From: Bacteroidota bacterium
GTDB taxonomy: Bacteria > Bacteroidota > Bacteroidia > Chitinophagales > UBA2359
Direction: 5' to 3'
DNA length: 43,810 bases
Assembly (NCBI GenBank): GCA_020630215.1
Contig: JAHDBT010000007.1
Location: 1-43,810, forward strand
Below, piece by piece: positions 21,901-27,979 of this stretch. A program made the position numbers and the translations under genes. Below the pieces are notes generated by a model. That model saw nothing but the letters and a program-made list of their open reading frames with translations, ran no database searches and had not been told where the DNA came from. Every line of letters starts with the position of its first letter. The first letter of the stretch is position 1.

Positions 21901-24900
21901 TTGACACCTTAGACCAAAATTTACATCACGTACAAGGCAATGCTGGCAACAGTTTGCAAGAACCAATAAGCTGGTCATTCGTAGTACAATACAACTCCGT
22001 ATTCTGGAATCCATCCTCCTATAGTGGAGCTAACGAAATTACTATTTACGGTGGTACAGATACTACTTTAACCGCTATTTTAGATAATACCCGACCAGGC
22101 AACAGAGCCTACGATTTAGTAAGTGGCAATGGTTTCGCTCCTTGGATGTCAACCCCAACTCCACAAAACCTAGCACTAGGTTCTAACGGGCAGCAAACGA
22201 TTAGTTTTACGCTCAATCAAAATCAAAACTTAGCTCCTGGCACTTACCAAGATACCATCATTGCTAATATTGATGACAATACATTAATTGATAGTAGCGG
22301 CGATGCGGTGAATGATAATGATGTTAATTTTGTACCTGATTTACCAATTACCTTAAACGTACTACCCGTACCACCAAACTGGAACATCCCTACCAATCTT
22401 AATCCAGCCGATTATCAATACGATATGACGATGTTCTTACAGCTAGATTTTGATGTGCTAGGATACAATCCGCTTAACCCAAGTGATGATCCATTCGATA
22501 TGGTAGCCGCTTATGTGGATGGCGAACTAAGAGGCCTAGCCAATGTAGAATTAGTCAATGGCGAATACATAGCCATCCTAACCGTTTATAGCAACGATGC
22601 CAGCAATACAGAGGAAGTGACCTTCCAAATGTGGGATGCAGATATTGCAAATGGCATCTTATATGGCGGCGAAATGTTGAACGATGGCGCACTAACCGTC
22701 AATGGCAACTTAAGCATTGGTATAGGCGCAGCCAACACCTATGTACAAGCCGTTCAGTTTACGAGTAATGCCATCATCGGTTCCCCTGCAGAACCTCACC
22801 CAATACATGCTTATGGCAGGGTACAATGTTTCGACTTAGTACAAGGCTGGAACTGGATTTCCTTTAATGTAGCAAGCCCTGATATGAGTGTGGCAGCCAT
22901 ACTCAACAACCTACAATACGAGCAAGATGGCTACGAATTAAAAACGCAAAACGATTCCTACATCCGTTATAGCAGCGCACTTGATGCTAACGGACAAGCA
23001 TTAGGATGGAGCGAAGGAGACTTAGCAATGGTTAACAACGAAGAGGGCTACTTACTCTACGTATCTAACCCAACAGGCGACCATTTATGCGTAGTAGGCG
23101 AACCTTACGACTATGCAAATAATACCATTGATGTAAGTGATGCAGGCTGGCATTGGGTAGCTTATACTAAGCAAGACCCAACAGATATTAACACCGCTTT
23201 AGCAAGTATGACCCCAGCTACAGGCGATTTAGTGAAAACTAAATTACGTCCTACAGGTATCGAATCCTCCGTATATGATGCGCCTAGCAGTACCTGGTCG
23301 CCCAACATCAGCCTAAAACCTGATTACGGCTACAAAATGTACTTAGAAAATGGTTCTAACAGTAACATTGCTTATGCGGTTCCGCAATGGAGCGTTAACC
23401 CACAATGCTACGAAAACTCCATGACCATTACAGGCGTACTACAAATCGATCAAGTAGAAAGTGTGGATATTCAAGACATTATTTCTGCATCCGTTACAAC
23501 AGGTACAGGCGCATGTAATCCAGTAAGTGCTACACAAGGCATCAATTACATACAGTACATTCCAGCATTGGATCGCTACTACGTATTCTTAACCGTTTAT
23601 GGCGACCAAATCTCTAATGGCGAAATTATTACCTTTAGTGCTTATGATGCCAATGTAGATAGTGTATACACCGTAAGTAATTCCCTAATTTTTAACGATG
23701 GCGACCGTATTGGCAGTTTCGACAATCCGCATGTATTTATTATTGGCACTTGCCCAATACCTGTTATCACCTCAACAGAGGAAGGATGCAGCGGGGCAAA
23801 CAATGGTACTGCAACAGCTAATGCCATTACTGCTTGTGGATTAAGAGGCCATGATTGCAACACCCCTACCCTTTATCAACTAGGCACTAGCACAACTAGC
23901 AACGATGAAGTCAGCCCATTTCAATCTGGCTGGTCGGATGCTCGTTACCAATTTTTATATACCGCCGAGGAGTTAAATACAATGGGAATGCACGAAGGAA
24001 CGCTTAGTAGTTTAGCCTTTAATGTATTGCAGAAATTTAGCAATGTACCATTCAATAATTTCAATTTAAAACTGAAATGCATTGACGATGAAGCCTTAAC
24101 GCCAAGCAACTTTGAGTCGGGCTTAAAAACCGTTTACTCAGGCAATTGGACAACCCAAACAGGCTGGAACACCATCAACTTCCAACAAACTTACGATTGG
24201 GATGGCACGTCTAATTTACTAGTAGAAGTTTGCTTCGATAATGTAGTTGCCAACTACTTTACCGATAAAATTGCGAGTACCGCCACTACCAATATTAGCA
24301 CCATATCTATGTACGATGACAATATGGTTGGCTGCGATTTCCTCTATCCATTATACGCACACAACGAACGTCCAGATATTACGCTAGGCGCATGTAATGT
24401 AAGCTATGTTTGGAATGATGCCAATGGTATAGCTATTGGTCAAATAAATGCTACTGCTACGGGTTTAGCAGGCGGCACTTACCAAGTAGCAAGCACGTTT
24501 GGCAACGGTTGTACAAGCACTACTAGTGTAGTAATTGGTACTACGCCAGCCATGACATTTACCACCAATAGTATTGCCGTAAGTTGTACCGATTTAGGCG
24601 AAGCAGGTATTGCAGTTGCTAGTGGAGGCACTCCCCCATTTACTTATCAATGGGACGATGCGAATGCACAAACAGCCGCAACTGCTACAGGCTTAAACAC
24701 AGGTACGTACTATGTAACAATTACCGATGCTAGTGCTTGTAGTGCAGTAGAAAGTGTAGTAGTAGCGGGTATTCCTGCCCCTTACTTAACCGTAACGGCT
24801 ACGGGCATAGATGCAGGCTGTATACCAGATGGACAAGCAACCGCAACACCTGTAAATGGTTTAGCACCATTCACCTATATTTGGGATGATGCCGATGCAC

Positions 24901-26294
24901 AAACAACCGCAACAGCTACCAACTTAGGCGCAGGCACTTACAATGTAACCATTACCGATAACAACAGCTGTATTGCAACAGATGTAGTAACAATAAGTGG
25001 TTCGGAAGCGGTGGCGGTGGATATTAGCACAAGCAACGCGTTGTGTAATAATGACAACAGCGGTTCTGCAAGCGTTACACCAACCAATGGTACTGCTCCA
25101 TTCACTTATCAATGGAATGATGATGCAGCACAAACCACCGCAACCGCTACCAACTTACTAGCAGGCAACTACGAGGTAACCGTAACCGACTCCAATGGCT
25201 GTATCAATATACAAACCATTGAAATTACAGAACCTACTGCCTTAACTTGTAGTGGCGTAGCACAAAATATTGATTGCAATGGCGGCACTAATGGGTCCGT
25301 AACAGGCTCGGCAACAGGCGGTACAGGTGTTTATACTTATACTTGGCAAGATGCCAATGGCACTACCCTACCAGGCGCATTCCAAAACAACCTACCAGCA
25401 GGTGCTTACACACTTGAAGTTAGCGATGACAATGCTTGTACTTGTAGCACTACCACCACCATTATCCAATCGTCAGATATGGAATTGGTTTCGGTAGAAA
25501 GCAATACCAATCCAAGTAATATTTCCTTGTACAATACGGTAGTAGTAGAATTTACAGGCGGCACCGCCCCTTATACTTTTGAATGGAACACCACAGACAA
25601 TGCCTATTACGAATCGGATATTACCAGCACCCCTGCTACCATAATTATTTATTATGTAGATGGTGCAACTTGGGACATTAGCGTGTACGATATTAATGGT
25701 TGTTCTTCTAGCGACCTGATGTTATCGAGCGATAACTACGATACCGAAAACGTTATTTTAGATATTGTTGATTACACAATAGGCTCAGATAGCGGCAGTG
25801 AAAATGGGAGTGTAAGTGTTAACGTAACAGGCGGCACTGCCCCTTACAATTACTACTGGGCAAGCTCTACCGATTGGGATGGCAGTACCATTAATAGTCC
25901 AACTATTAGCGGACTTGCAACAGGCTGGTATACTGTAACTGTTACCGACACAGGCGAGCCACAGCAAACAACAATTGGTTGGTATTGGGTACCTAACGAA
26001 CGAAGAGGACGTGGGAAAGTAGAATTAGCTGAAGGAATAGATTTAGTCGTTGCGCCTAATCCTATAGTAGAACAAGCTACTATAACCTTTAGTATTCCTA
26101 CTACCGAACGAGCTAGTATTAGTCTATTTAATGTAAATGGGCAAACTCAAATTCCGTTACAAGAAGAGGAATTTGATGCCAACACGTCTTATCAAATTCC
26201 TATAGCAGCTCAACATTTAGCGAAGGGTATTTACATCTGTCATTTAGTTACGGAAAGTGGCTTGCAAATGACTAAGAAGGTGGTGATACATTAA
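12930..26294 (+). CDS. Giant modular T9SS surface protein with two propellers, FN3, LamG and SprB-type repeats (4454 aa)
   Basis: Signal peptide 1-24 (ends SLFA). Seven FG-GAP-like repeats (about 34-425; FGxSVA...VGAP) could form one seven-bladed propeller. FN3-like domains follow to about 1107, each with a late YC...C pair. A second, more divergent set of about seven FG-GAP-like repeats spans 1120-1475. Then come an FN3 (1478-1570), a LamG/concanavalin-like domain (about 1603-1785, KFDGVDDY, WNFDDP) and a carboxypeptidase-regulatory-like domain (about 1877-1955). A long uncharacterised region includes RDPPGDNS (about 2195), and a Big_5-like Ig domain lies near 2904. A block near 3300 has QGWNWISFN. 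About seven SprB-type repeats span 3610-4365 (GGTAPYTYxW...AGTYxVTVTD...C), and a type A T9SS sorting domain covers 4370-4454. It is expected at the cell surface. SprB of Flavobacterium johnsoniae is a gliding adhesin with such repeats, so an adhesive role is plausible but unproved. The frame is intact over 13.4 kb. Confidence 0.92.
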   Translation: MHYNLNHLFLLLIWCLLPTSLFAYDIVNDVSPDDATASQLYGTAVAVGQETVIVGAPGDDNSAGAAYIQTYNRATGIWEETEKLTASNAADFDNFGEAVAITKPIETGGEFYAAVGAPQQNAGLGAVYVYQFGSQWTEAQVITAPDITPNLRFGTSIAMSDDLLLIGASGDINYGLDAGAAYLYKRSGSSWMFVDKIHATNNLGNIEATPSELFGQSVGVDGNHLIIGAPLNLNNLGQRVGAAYIFNFDATSNSISFVQKLNAQQTGGANDANNFGYFGYSVDMADGYAIIGGYGDTSAGANTGAAYIYELNGATWQIHEKLLAATSAANSYFGWSVAIEKNGDVPIAVVGAKFYNSAQGSLNVYAFDGTNWTNNSEEILASTTTAQAQLGFCVGICGAVVAAGAHQNTNNGFNSGVTQIYEMVAIPSNLVASDGTSETSVSVTWNNRSTTQNDVLLWKDEQLTPYTTNTTFNDNAVTFDETYTYCIAAEHVMWGNSQMLCDEGFILEMAAPVNIQATNTASGLTNYEDHIDVTWNNTTTATNYRLEIYKNGSLIEGLPTNPTATYANAAAAPTSYTDYDVLSPSTNYAYEYCLQIYEPIFANLYEIEIPNFGVATYLGTNVDITTNQYGDLTYHFYNEAGEIHSTYEDVTGQLVLNQFPAPSGPLTTYTFIYPNYTATIFPPETDAVVDSLNEDGNVVQVLALDANGEVIAQWNVPDREVGNAAYFNTIQATTPTEVGRAKESVQSCSNLGTIDIGAPTNVTASYASGFIDLTWTDSSALTDSFFIYRDDTYIGLATSNTFTDYAVQSGTAHLYCVTAVAYLHGESQISPTGCVEAGFNLATPTNVVASNNLEDQVDLNWTYPNLSAIQGYYVYKNGVLIADLPPFNSIFTDTEVTTGNTYNYCVAAYNIANGTSDKGCAEGIIDLADASPITASDNTFEDKVEITWTDNSTVNTHYRIYRTKVPQATNDTILIAEVLDGTISFDDTNVLSNVVYEYCVETYSTTLGADINQVCDIGSALIFSPTFTSASQGTSATQVNLAFNYAGVATNINIYRNDDLIATVPTTTTTYTDVNPPSNIQSTYCLIATQPGLGESLPACLNGWTTTTPNTPPAAVPTAIVPNQIIDDDFTSNTRSIAADEHTLIIGDGDNDQARIWVLSDGLWSFSQVISKIPLDDIKSDFTGGPEDDVDYSDDNSTFGNSVTIDGNQIAIANAGRRVTEVIYDYNTASVFPDVTFLLTEGLISFYEKDASSGLWQLVHAHQNTNFNQAEYVGVDISMSNGKLVTSYTSPLNAIRVFESTNSGWEAGTFFPGIPSLNPSIAPINSVAVNGNYLALANDASSVSFNDFPALSNPPIFSTNSASSCAINNNQDVIIGGYESGLNEYVYIQNNDGSNQVVFAGNDFLPIVNNFGKQVAVNNNHIVVSSDNHVTIFDRRSSGTWSRYETLEKQNPDARGEVAIAGKSVFFNTADGVMHYVIPPRELTATNGEFTDKIQVKWEGYTNYDEELVEGFKIYRDDDFSSPIATTANININSIDDENVEPGNIYKYCIKPYHSNWATDHPIETVCATGYARSTGQISGDVTTISQIGIPNVQICAETTGTTYSMKFDGVDDYAETANNIPLYNRSFTIEFWAKNEITGIDNILLSHDKDQTLHRHLHMGYLASGQFRFGFWGDDLDTPTAYGDEGEWHHWACVYDTISMLRTIYRDGIAVASDNPGGHYTGARKLNFGSYKDTDYGKGQLDEVRVWDYARTATEVANNYQNIIGGNEPGLIGYWNFDDPQNGNLTRDGKVGVGNHANVYNGAVRTYNTPLNLSYCAFTSIDGSYQIINLPFSDTGITYAVTPFFDSGSGPHEFNPTQQINQLTTVQSTANYVNFTDNTTFSVSGTVNYGSANNYCPVDSVAIYLDGTYTGVLTDDYGDYNIVVNNPGEHEIAAVYPDNSIPHIISNSPQTINVQNNITDIDFTDITSRSLIMSIGGACGADIGIADYEIKGGYSDCLIRTGTTAASGIAVIEHLPPGQYNVKITDIPNSFSAEYYFANLNIQVDLNEQDSTLNLIYNRPFVVEITNFDELPLTCEGDKWVFEQNETYNLNFLVYQQFPDGTQCPAENGSLFINDNISGLGSVNLPIADDGTASYTMIAGAPMIIEPYTQSLTLTAQVNGVLTPSQTVEAIITGVRPRTATFVTLVENLPDLILRDPPGDNSHSYVDAGQQRCYEKGFYYNTTDGLNLKSQIKFGIESWLGLGIIIENKATGYIGLDISTGFEHSQDNSTEYCINFNETFSTSTNPLIPGPQGDLFMGNGLNYIYALSDEVTYDGCMAQRLDPSINMLPDDFVTTYIYSRWHIENVLLPQLANDFQSAEQTIQANAANSLANWQNILAMDESIYAVFTQPFNDLGKPDTADLAAYGYVPDEGQSIGDYNAAYNEAYQDVVNTNEDRNILTGFPGGYTIDNFNNYPTSEGYSPVYLIGETTFNELPSNAIDAFEELGNFPNPVNYSFDGGVNYQYSTTVDRNWKASAQNGFFIDAQVGVGAKVEAGGSGYDQYFGAITEHHVGGTAGESSNINFTTGFEFSDDDLGDFFTVNVNKDFVYGTSVFDLRSGRTSCPWEPWIYDESDPDDRPRTQSRDLLELQLLGSDTQTGLDPSEPANFVVRLFNWNESGEFRAYALSGIPDYNPHNATIKANGAQITNSNAQYWIDAQDFLDVDVSITRGPDHYDYVNDSIALLYYVPCEYALFNDGGNLVNADTLWLKIGWTPPCNNISIIEPYEGKVINSQYLIEKQDTIEVALGGINTENLSKIDFHYVQYNPVTGAIITTSAGISPWTFINSIDTAYINADPDFDNQTGLVSIPLWYVNGLPNGYYKIRATPHCNVINSTLGAPDVTTEVAGSPQIVNIQINNNNFTLLGYTEPTDGLLEQSDPIFVRFNDDIDCGYTDVQSIVSIIDETTGTIIPDWEYTIVPELVLGQCGDQIDIVFNNGILASQYEGHLLTVTIDTLDQNLHHVQGNAGNSLQEPISWSFVVQYNSVFWNPSSYSGANEITIYGGTDTTLTAILDNTRPGNRAYDLVSGNGFAPWMSTPTPQNLALGSNGQQTISFTLNQNQNLAPGTYQDTIIANIDDNTLIDSSGDAVNDNDVNFVPDLPITLNVLPVPPNWNIPTNLNPADYQYDMTMFLQLDFDVLGYNPLNPSDDPFDMVAAYVDGELRGLANVELVNGEYIAILTVYSNDASNTEEVTFQMWDADIANGILYGGEMLNDGALTVNGNLSIGIGAANTYVQAVQFTSNAIIGSPAEPHPIHAYGRVQCFDLVQGWNWISFNVASPDMSVAAILNNLQYEQDGYELKTQNDSYIRYSSALDANGQALGWSEGDLAMVNNEEGYLLYVSNPTGDHLCVVGEPYDYANNTIDVSDAGWHWVAYTKQDPTDINTALASMTPATGDLVKTKLRPTGIESSVYDAPSSTWSPNISLKPDYGYKMYLENGSNSNIAYAVPQWSVNPQCYENSMTITGVLQIDQVESVDIQDIISASVTTGTGACNPVSATQGINYIQYIPALDRYYVFLTVYGDQISNGEIITFSAYDANVDSVYTVSNSLIFNDGDRIGSFDNPHVFIIGTCPIPVITSTEEGCSGANNGTATANAITACGLRGHDCNTPTLYQLGTSTTSNDEVSPFQSGWSDARYQFLYTAEELNTMGMHEGTLSSLAFNVLQKFSNVPFNNFNLKLKCIDDEALTPSNFESGLKTVYSGNWTTQTGWNTINFQQTYDWDGTSNLLVEVCFDNVVANYFTDKIASTATTNISTISMYDDNMVGCDFLYPLYAHNERPDITLGACNVSYVWNDANGIAIGQINATATGLAGGTYQVASTFGNGCTSTTSVVIGTTPAMTFTTNSIAVSCTDLGEAGIAVASGGTPPFTYQWDDANAQTAATATGLNTGTYYVTITDASACSAVESVVVAGIPAPYLTVTATGIDAGCIPDGQATATPVNGLAPFTYIWDDADAQTTATATNLGAGTYNVTITDNNSCIATDVVTISGSEAVAVDISTSNALCNNDNSGSASVTPTNGTAPFTYQWNDDAAQTTATATNLLAGNYEVTVTDSNGCINIQTIEITEPTALTCSGVAQNIDCNGGTNGSVTGSATGGTGVYTYTWQDANGTTLPGAFQNNLPAGAYTLEVSDDNACTCSTTTTIIQSSDMELVSVESNTNPSNISLYNTVVVEFTGGTAPYTFEWNTTDNAYYESDITSTPATIIIYYVDGATWDISVYDINGCSSSDLMLSSDNYDTENVILDIVDYTIGSDSGSENGSVSVNVTGGTAPYNYYWASSTDWDGSTINSPTISGLATGWYTVTVTDTGEPQQTTIGWYWVPNERRGRGKVELAEGIDLVVAPNPIVEQATITFSIPTTERASISLFNVNGQTQIPLQEEEFDANTSYQIPIAAQHLAKGIYICHLVTESGLQMTKKVVIH

Positions 26295-26356
26295 TTAATC
26301 AGCTTTAAATATTATAAGTCAAACAATGGTTGAGATATTAGTTTGATTAGTAAGAT

Positions 26357-26410
26357 GGTCAGTTTGTTAAATGGCATATAAAATGTTACTTTATCAGACT
26401 GGCTTTTTTT
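26357..26410 (+). terminator. Intrinsic terminator of the giant gene
   Basis: Stem GTCAGTTTG / CAGACTGGC (with G-U pairs), a loop of about 28 bases and a strong T-run (26404-26411). The preceding 32 bases (26325-26356) are identical to 9294-9325, before the terminator of the sorting-domain remnant. Confidence 0.65.
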
Positions 26411-26463
26411 TAAAAATTAAAAAATCCTAGTTCTAAGATATTTGGGGGCCAAATTTCAATTAT

Positions 26464-26730
26464 GGAAGCCACAGGCTTCAGTACCACTACGCTCCAGTCT
26501 GGAGACTGGACCGGCAGTCTGTGAAAAAACTCCTTGTTTTCAATTAGTTGCAAAATTTTTAAATGCTTAATATTCAGTAAGTCATGCGAATTGAAAATAA
26601 ATAAAGTGCAATGTATTGAGCTAGGCTTTGTTTTTTCACAGACTGCCGGACGTTCTTTTTTTTTATAAAAAAAGGAACGCAGGGTCAAGCGTGCCGCTTG
26701 AGCCAAACGGTACTCAAGCCTTTGGCTTGC
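26464..26730. repeat. Palindromic intergenic repeat, copy 3 (interrupted)
   Basis: The right arm (26655-26730: GGAACGCAGGGTCAAGCG, CAAACGGTACTCAAGCC, GGCTTGC) is nearly identical to copy 2. The left arm (GCCACAGGCTTCAGTACC, CGCTCCAGTCTGGAGACTGG) pairs with it but is split by a 131-bp insert. Removing the insert restores an uninterrupted palindrome like copies 1 and 2. Confidence 0.7.
26515..26645. mobile_element. 131-bp inner MITE-like insert
   Basis: Termini CAGTCTGTGAAAAAAC and GTTTTTTCACAGACTG form a perfect 16-bp inverted repeat. CCGG flanks both sides (26511-26514, 26646-26649), making the inverted identity 20 bp because CCGG is a palindrome. CCGG may be a 4-bp target duplication or part of the ends. 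A shorter internal inverted repeat (TTTTCAATT / AATTGAAAA) is present. No coding capacity. Confidence 0.6.
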
Positions 26731-26789
26731 TAACAATATTAAAATATATCAGCCCCCAAGTATCTTAGAACTAGAAAAAATCCAAAAAA

Positions 26790-27878
26790 ATGCGAAACTA
26801 CACTTATACTTTATTACTCCTATTAAGCACCTCTCTCTTTATTACTTGTTCTGATACTACAACAACAAGTGAGAACACAACAAGCTCAAAAAAAGATTAC
26901 AAAGCACTAAATGAAACCGTAGACGAAATATTGGAAACGGTTTCTAAAGAAGAAACCAGAGCTTTAAAAGTTGCAGAAAGCTACTTTATGCAATACGATT
27001 ACAGCAATGCTAAAAAACACTTTGAGGAAATAAGCGCAAACACCAAAAATAGCAGCCTAAAAAACTACGCAAAAGGGCAAGTTGCCGTTTGCGAGAAAAA
27101 ACTACTCAAATACCCTCCTAAAGAAGATGAGGTAATTCCAGGTCCACCAACGACCGCTTGGTGGAACAAGTTAGATGACCAATGGAAAGGCGTTTTTGAA
27201 GGTTTGTACTTTAAAGGTATACCAACCGATAAGGACTTAAAAAAAATGTACGAAAACTATAAAGTAGTAGAAATAGCTGGCACCAACATCACCGATTTAT
27301 CTGCCATTGCCCCTTTGTATTTAACACTAGGCGTAAACTGTACCAACACCAAAGTAGCCGATTTAAGTCCTTTAAAAAAATTGAGGAAACTACGAAGTGT
27401 GCAATGCTCTAATTCACAGGTTAAGGATTTAAGTCCCGTTTTAGCCCTTGAAGATTTACAACAAATTAGAGCAGGTTTTACTCCCTTAGCTTCCCTAGCA
27501 GGATTGGAAACCGTTCAAAAACTCAATTACCTAGATATTCGCAATAGCAAGGTAACCGATTTTGAAGTATTGGGTAAATGTTATGAACTAAAAACGCTCT
27601 TTTGCGATTACCTGCCCATCAGTAATTTAAGTCCAATAGCTAATTTAAAATACCTAGAAAAGTTTAGTTGCCCATCTACAAAAATTACCGATATTAGTCC
27701 ATTAGCCAAACTATCTAATCTTAAATATTTAAACATTAGCTCTACCAAAGTAAGCAGTTTAAAAGGAATAGGAAACTTAAAAAACCTAGCACAACTACAC
27801 TGTAAAAACACCAGCATTAATGCCGAGGAAATTACTGCCTTTAAAAAAGCGCATCCCAGTTGCAAGGTTTTTCATTAA
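26790..27878 (+). CDS. Leucine-rich-repeat lipoprotein (362 aa)
   Basis: An N-terminal lipoprotein signal ends with FITC (lipidated Cys about 20), followed by a Thr/Ser-rich linker, so it is anchored in the cell envelope. Residues 30-110 are helical (YSNAKKHFEEI, TPR-like). Residues about 160-350 hold seven to eight LRRs of about 22 residues of the internalin/LRR_4 type (ITDLSPLAKLSNLKYLNIS pattern). Such LRRs bind proteins or glycans; the ligand here is unknown. There is no acidic run directly after the Cys, so surface export is not indicated. The 5' side is 15 bp from a MITE-like element. The next gene is the PUL regulator, about 100 bp downstream on the same strand, without an obvious terminator between them. 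Confidence 0.85.
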   Translation: MRNYTYTLLLLLSTSLFITCSDTTTTSENTTSSKKDYKALNETVDEILETVSKEETRALKVAESYFMQYDYSNAKKHFEEISANTKNSSLKNYAKGQVAVCEKKLLKYPPKEDEVIPGPPTTAWWNKLDDQWKGVFEGLYFKGIPTDKDLKKMYENYKVVEIAGTNITDLSAIAPLYLTLGVNCTNTKVADLSPLKKLRKLRSVQCSNSQVKDLSPVLALEDLQQIRAGFTPLASLAGLETVQKLNYLDIRNSKVTDFEVLGKCYELKTLFCDYLPISNLSPIANLKYLEKFSCPSTKITDISPLAKLSNLKYLNISSTKVSSLKGIGNLKNLAQLHCKNTSINAEEITAFKKAHPSCKVFH

Positions 27879-27979
27879 AGAATTAAGACAGATGTTGCGT
27901 GCATGATTGGTATTGTAAAATTTTTAACTTATTTTGTAGCGTAATTTTTACAAACCATCTAAATACCCATCATAATACA

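Larger units (their letters stand above)
26427..26774. mobile_element. 348-bp MITE-like element with 23-bp terminal inverted repeats
   Basis: The left terminus 26427-26449 (CTAGTTCTAAGATA..., ending GGGGGC) matches the reverse complement of 26752-26774 with one mismatch in 23. The 8-bp flanks are identical (AAAAAATC at 26419-26426 and 26775-26782), as expected of a target-site duplication, though both are A-rich. There is no transposase inside, so it would depend on a transposase elsewhere. Confidence 0.6.
26411..26789. other. Intergenic region made almost entirely of nested repeats
   Basis: The 379 bases between the giant gene terminator and the LRR gene hold a 348-bp MITE-like element (26427-26774). 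This contains palindromic repeat copy 3, which contains a 131-bp insert. No gene is seen. The LRR gene starts 15 bases after the outer element, so its promoter is probably inside the element. Confidence 0.7.

Noticed and set aside
26410-26736. 108-codon frame on the minus strand after the giant gene
   Set aside because: It runs entirely through the nested palindromic repeats, and its residues mirror the repeat arms; not a gene.
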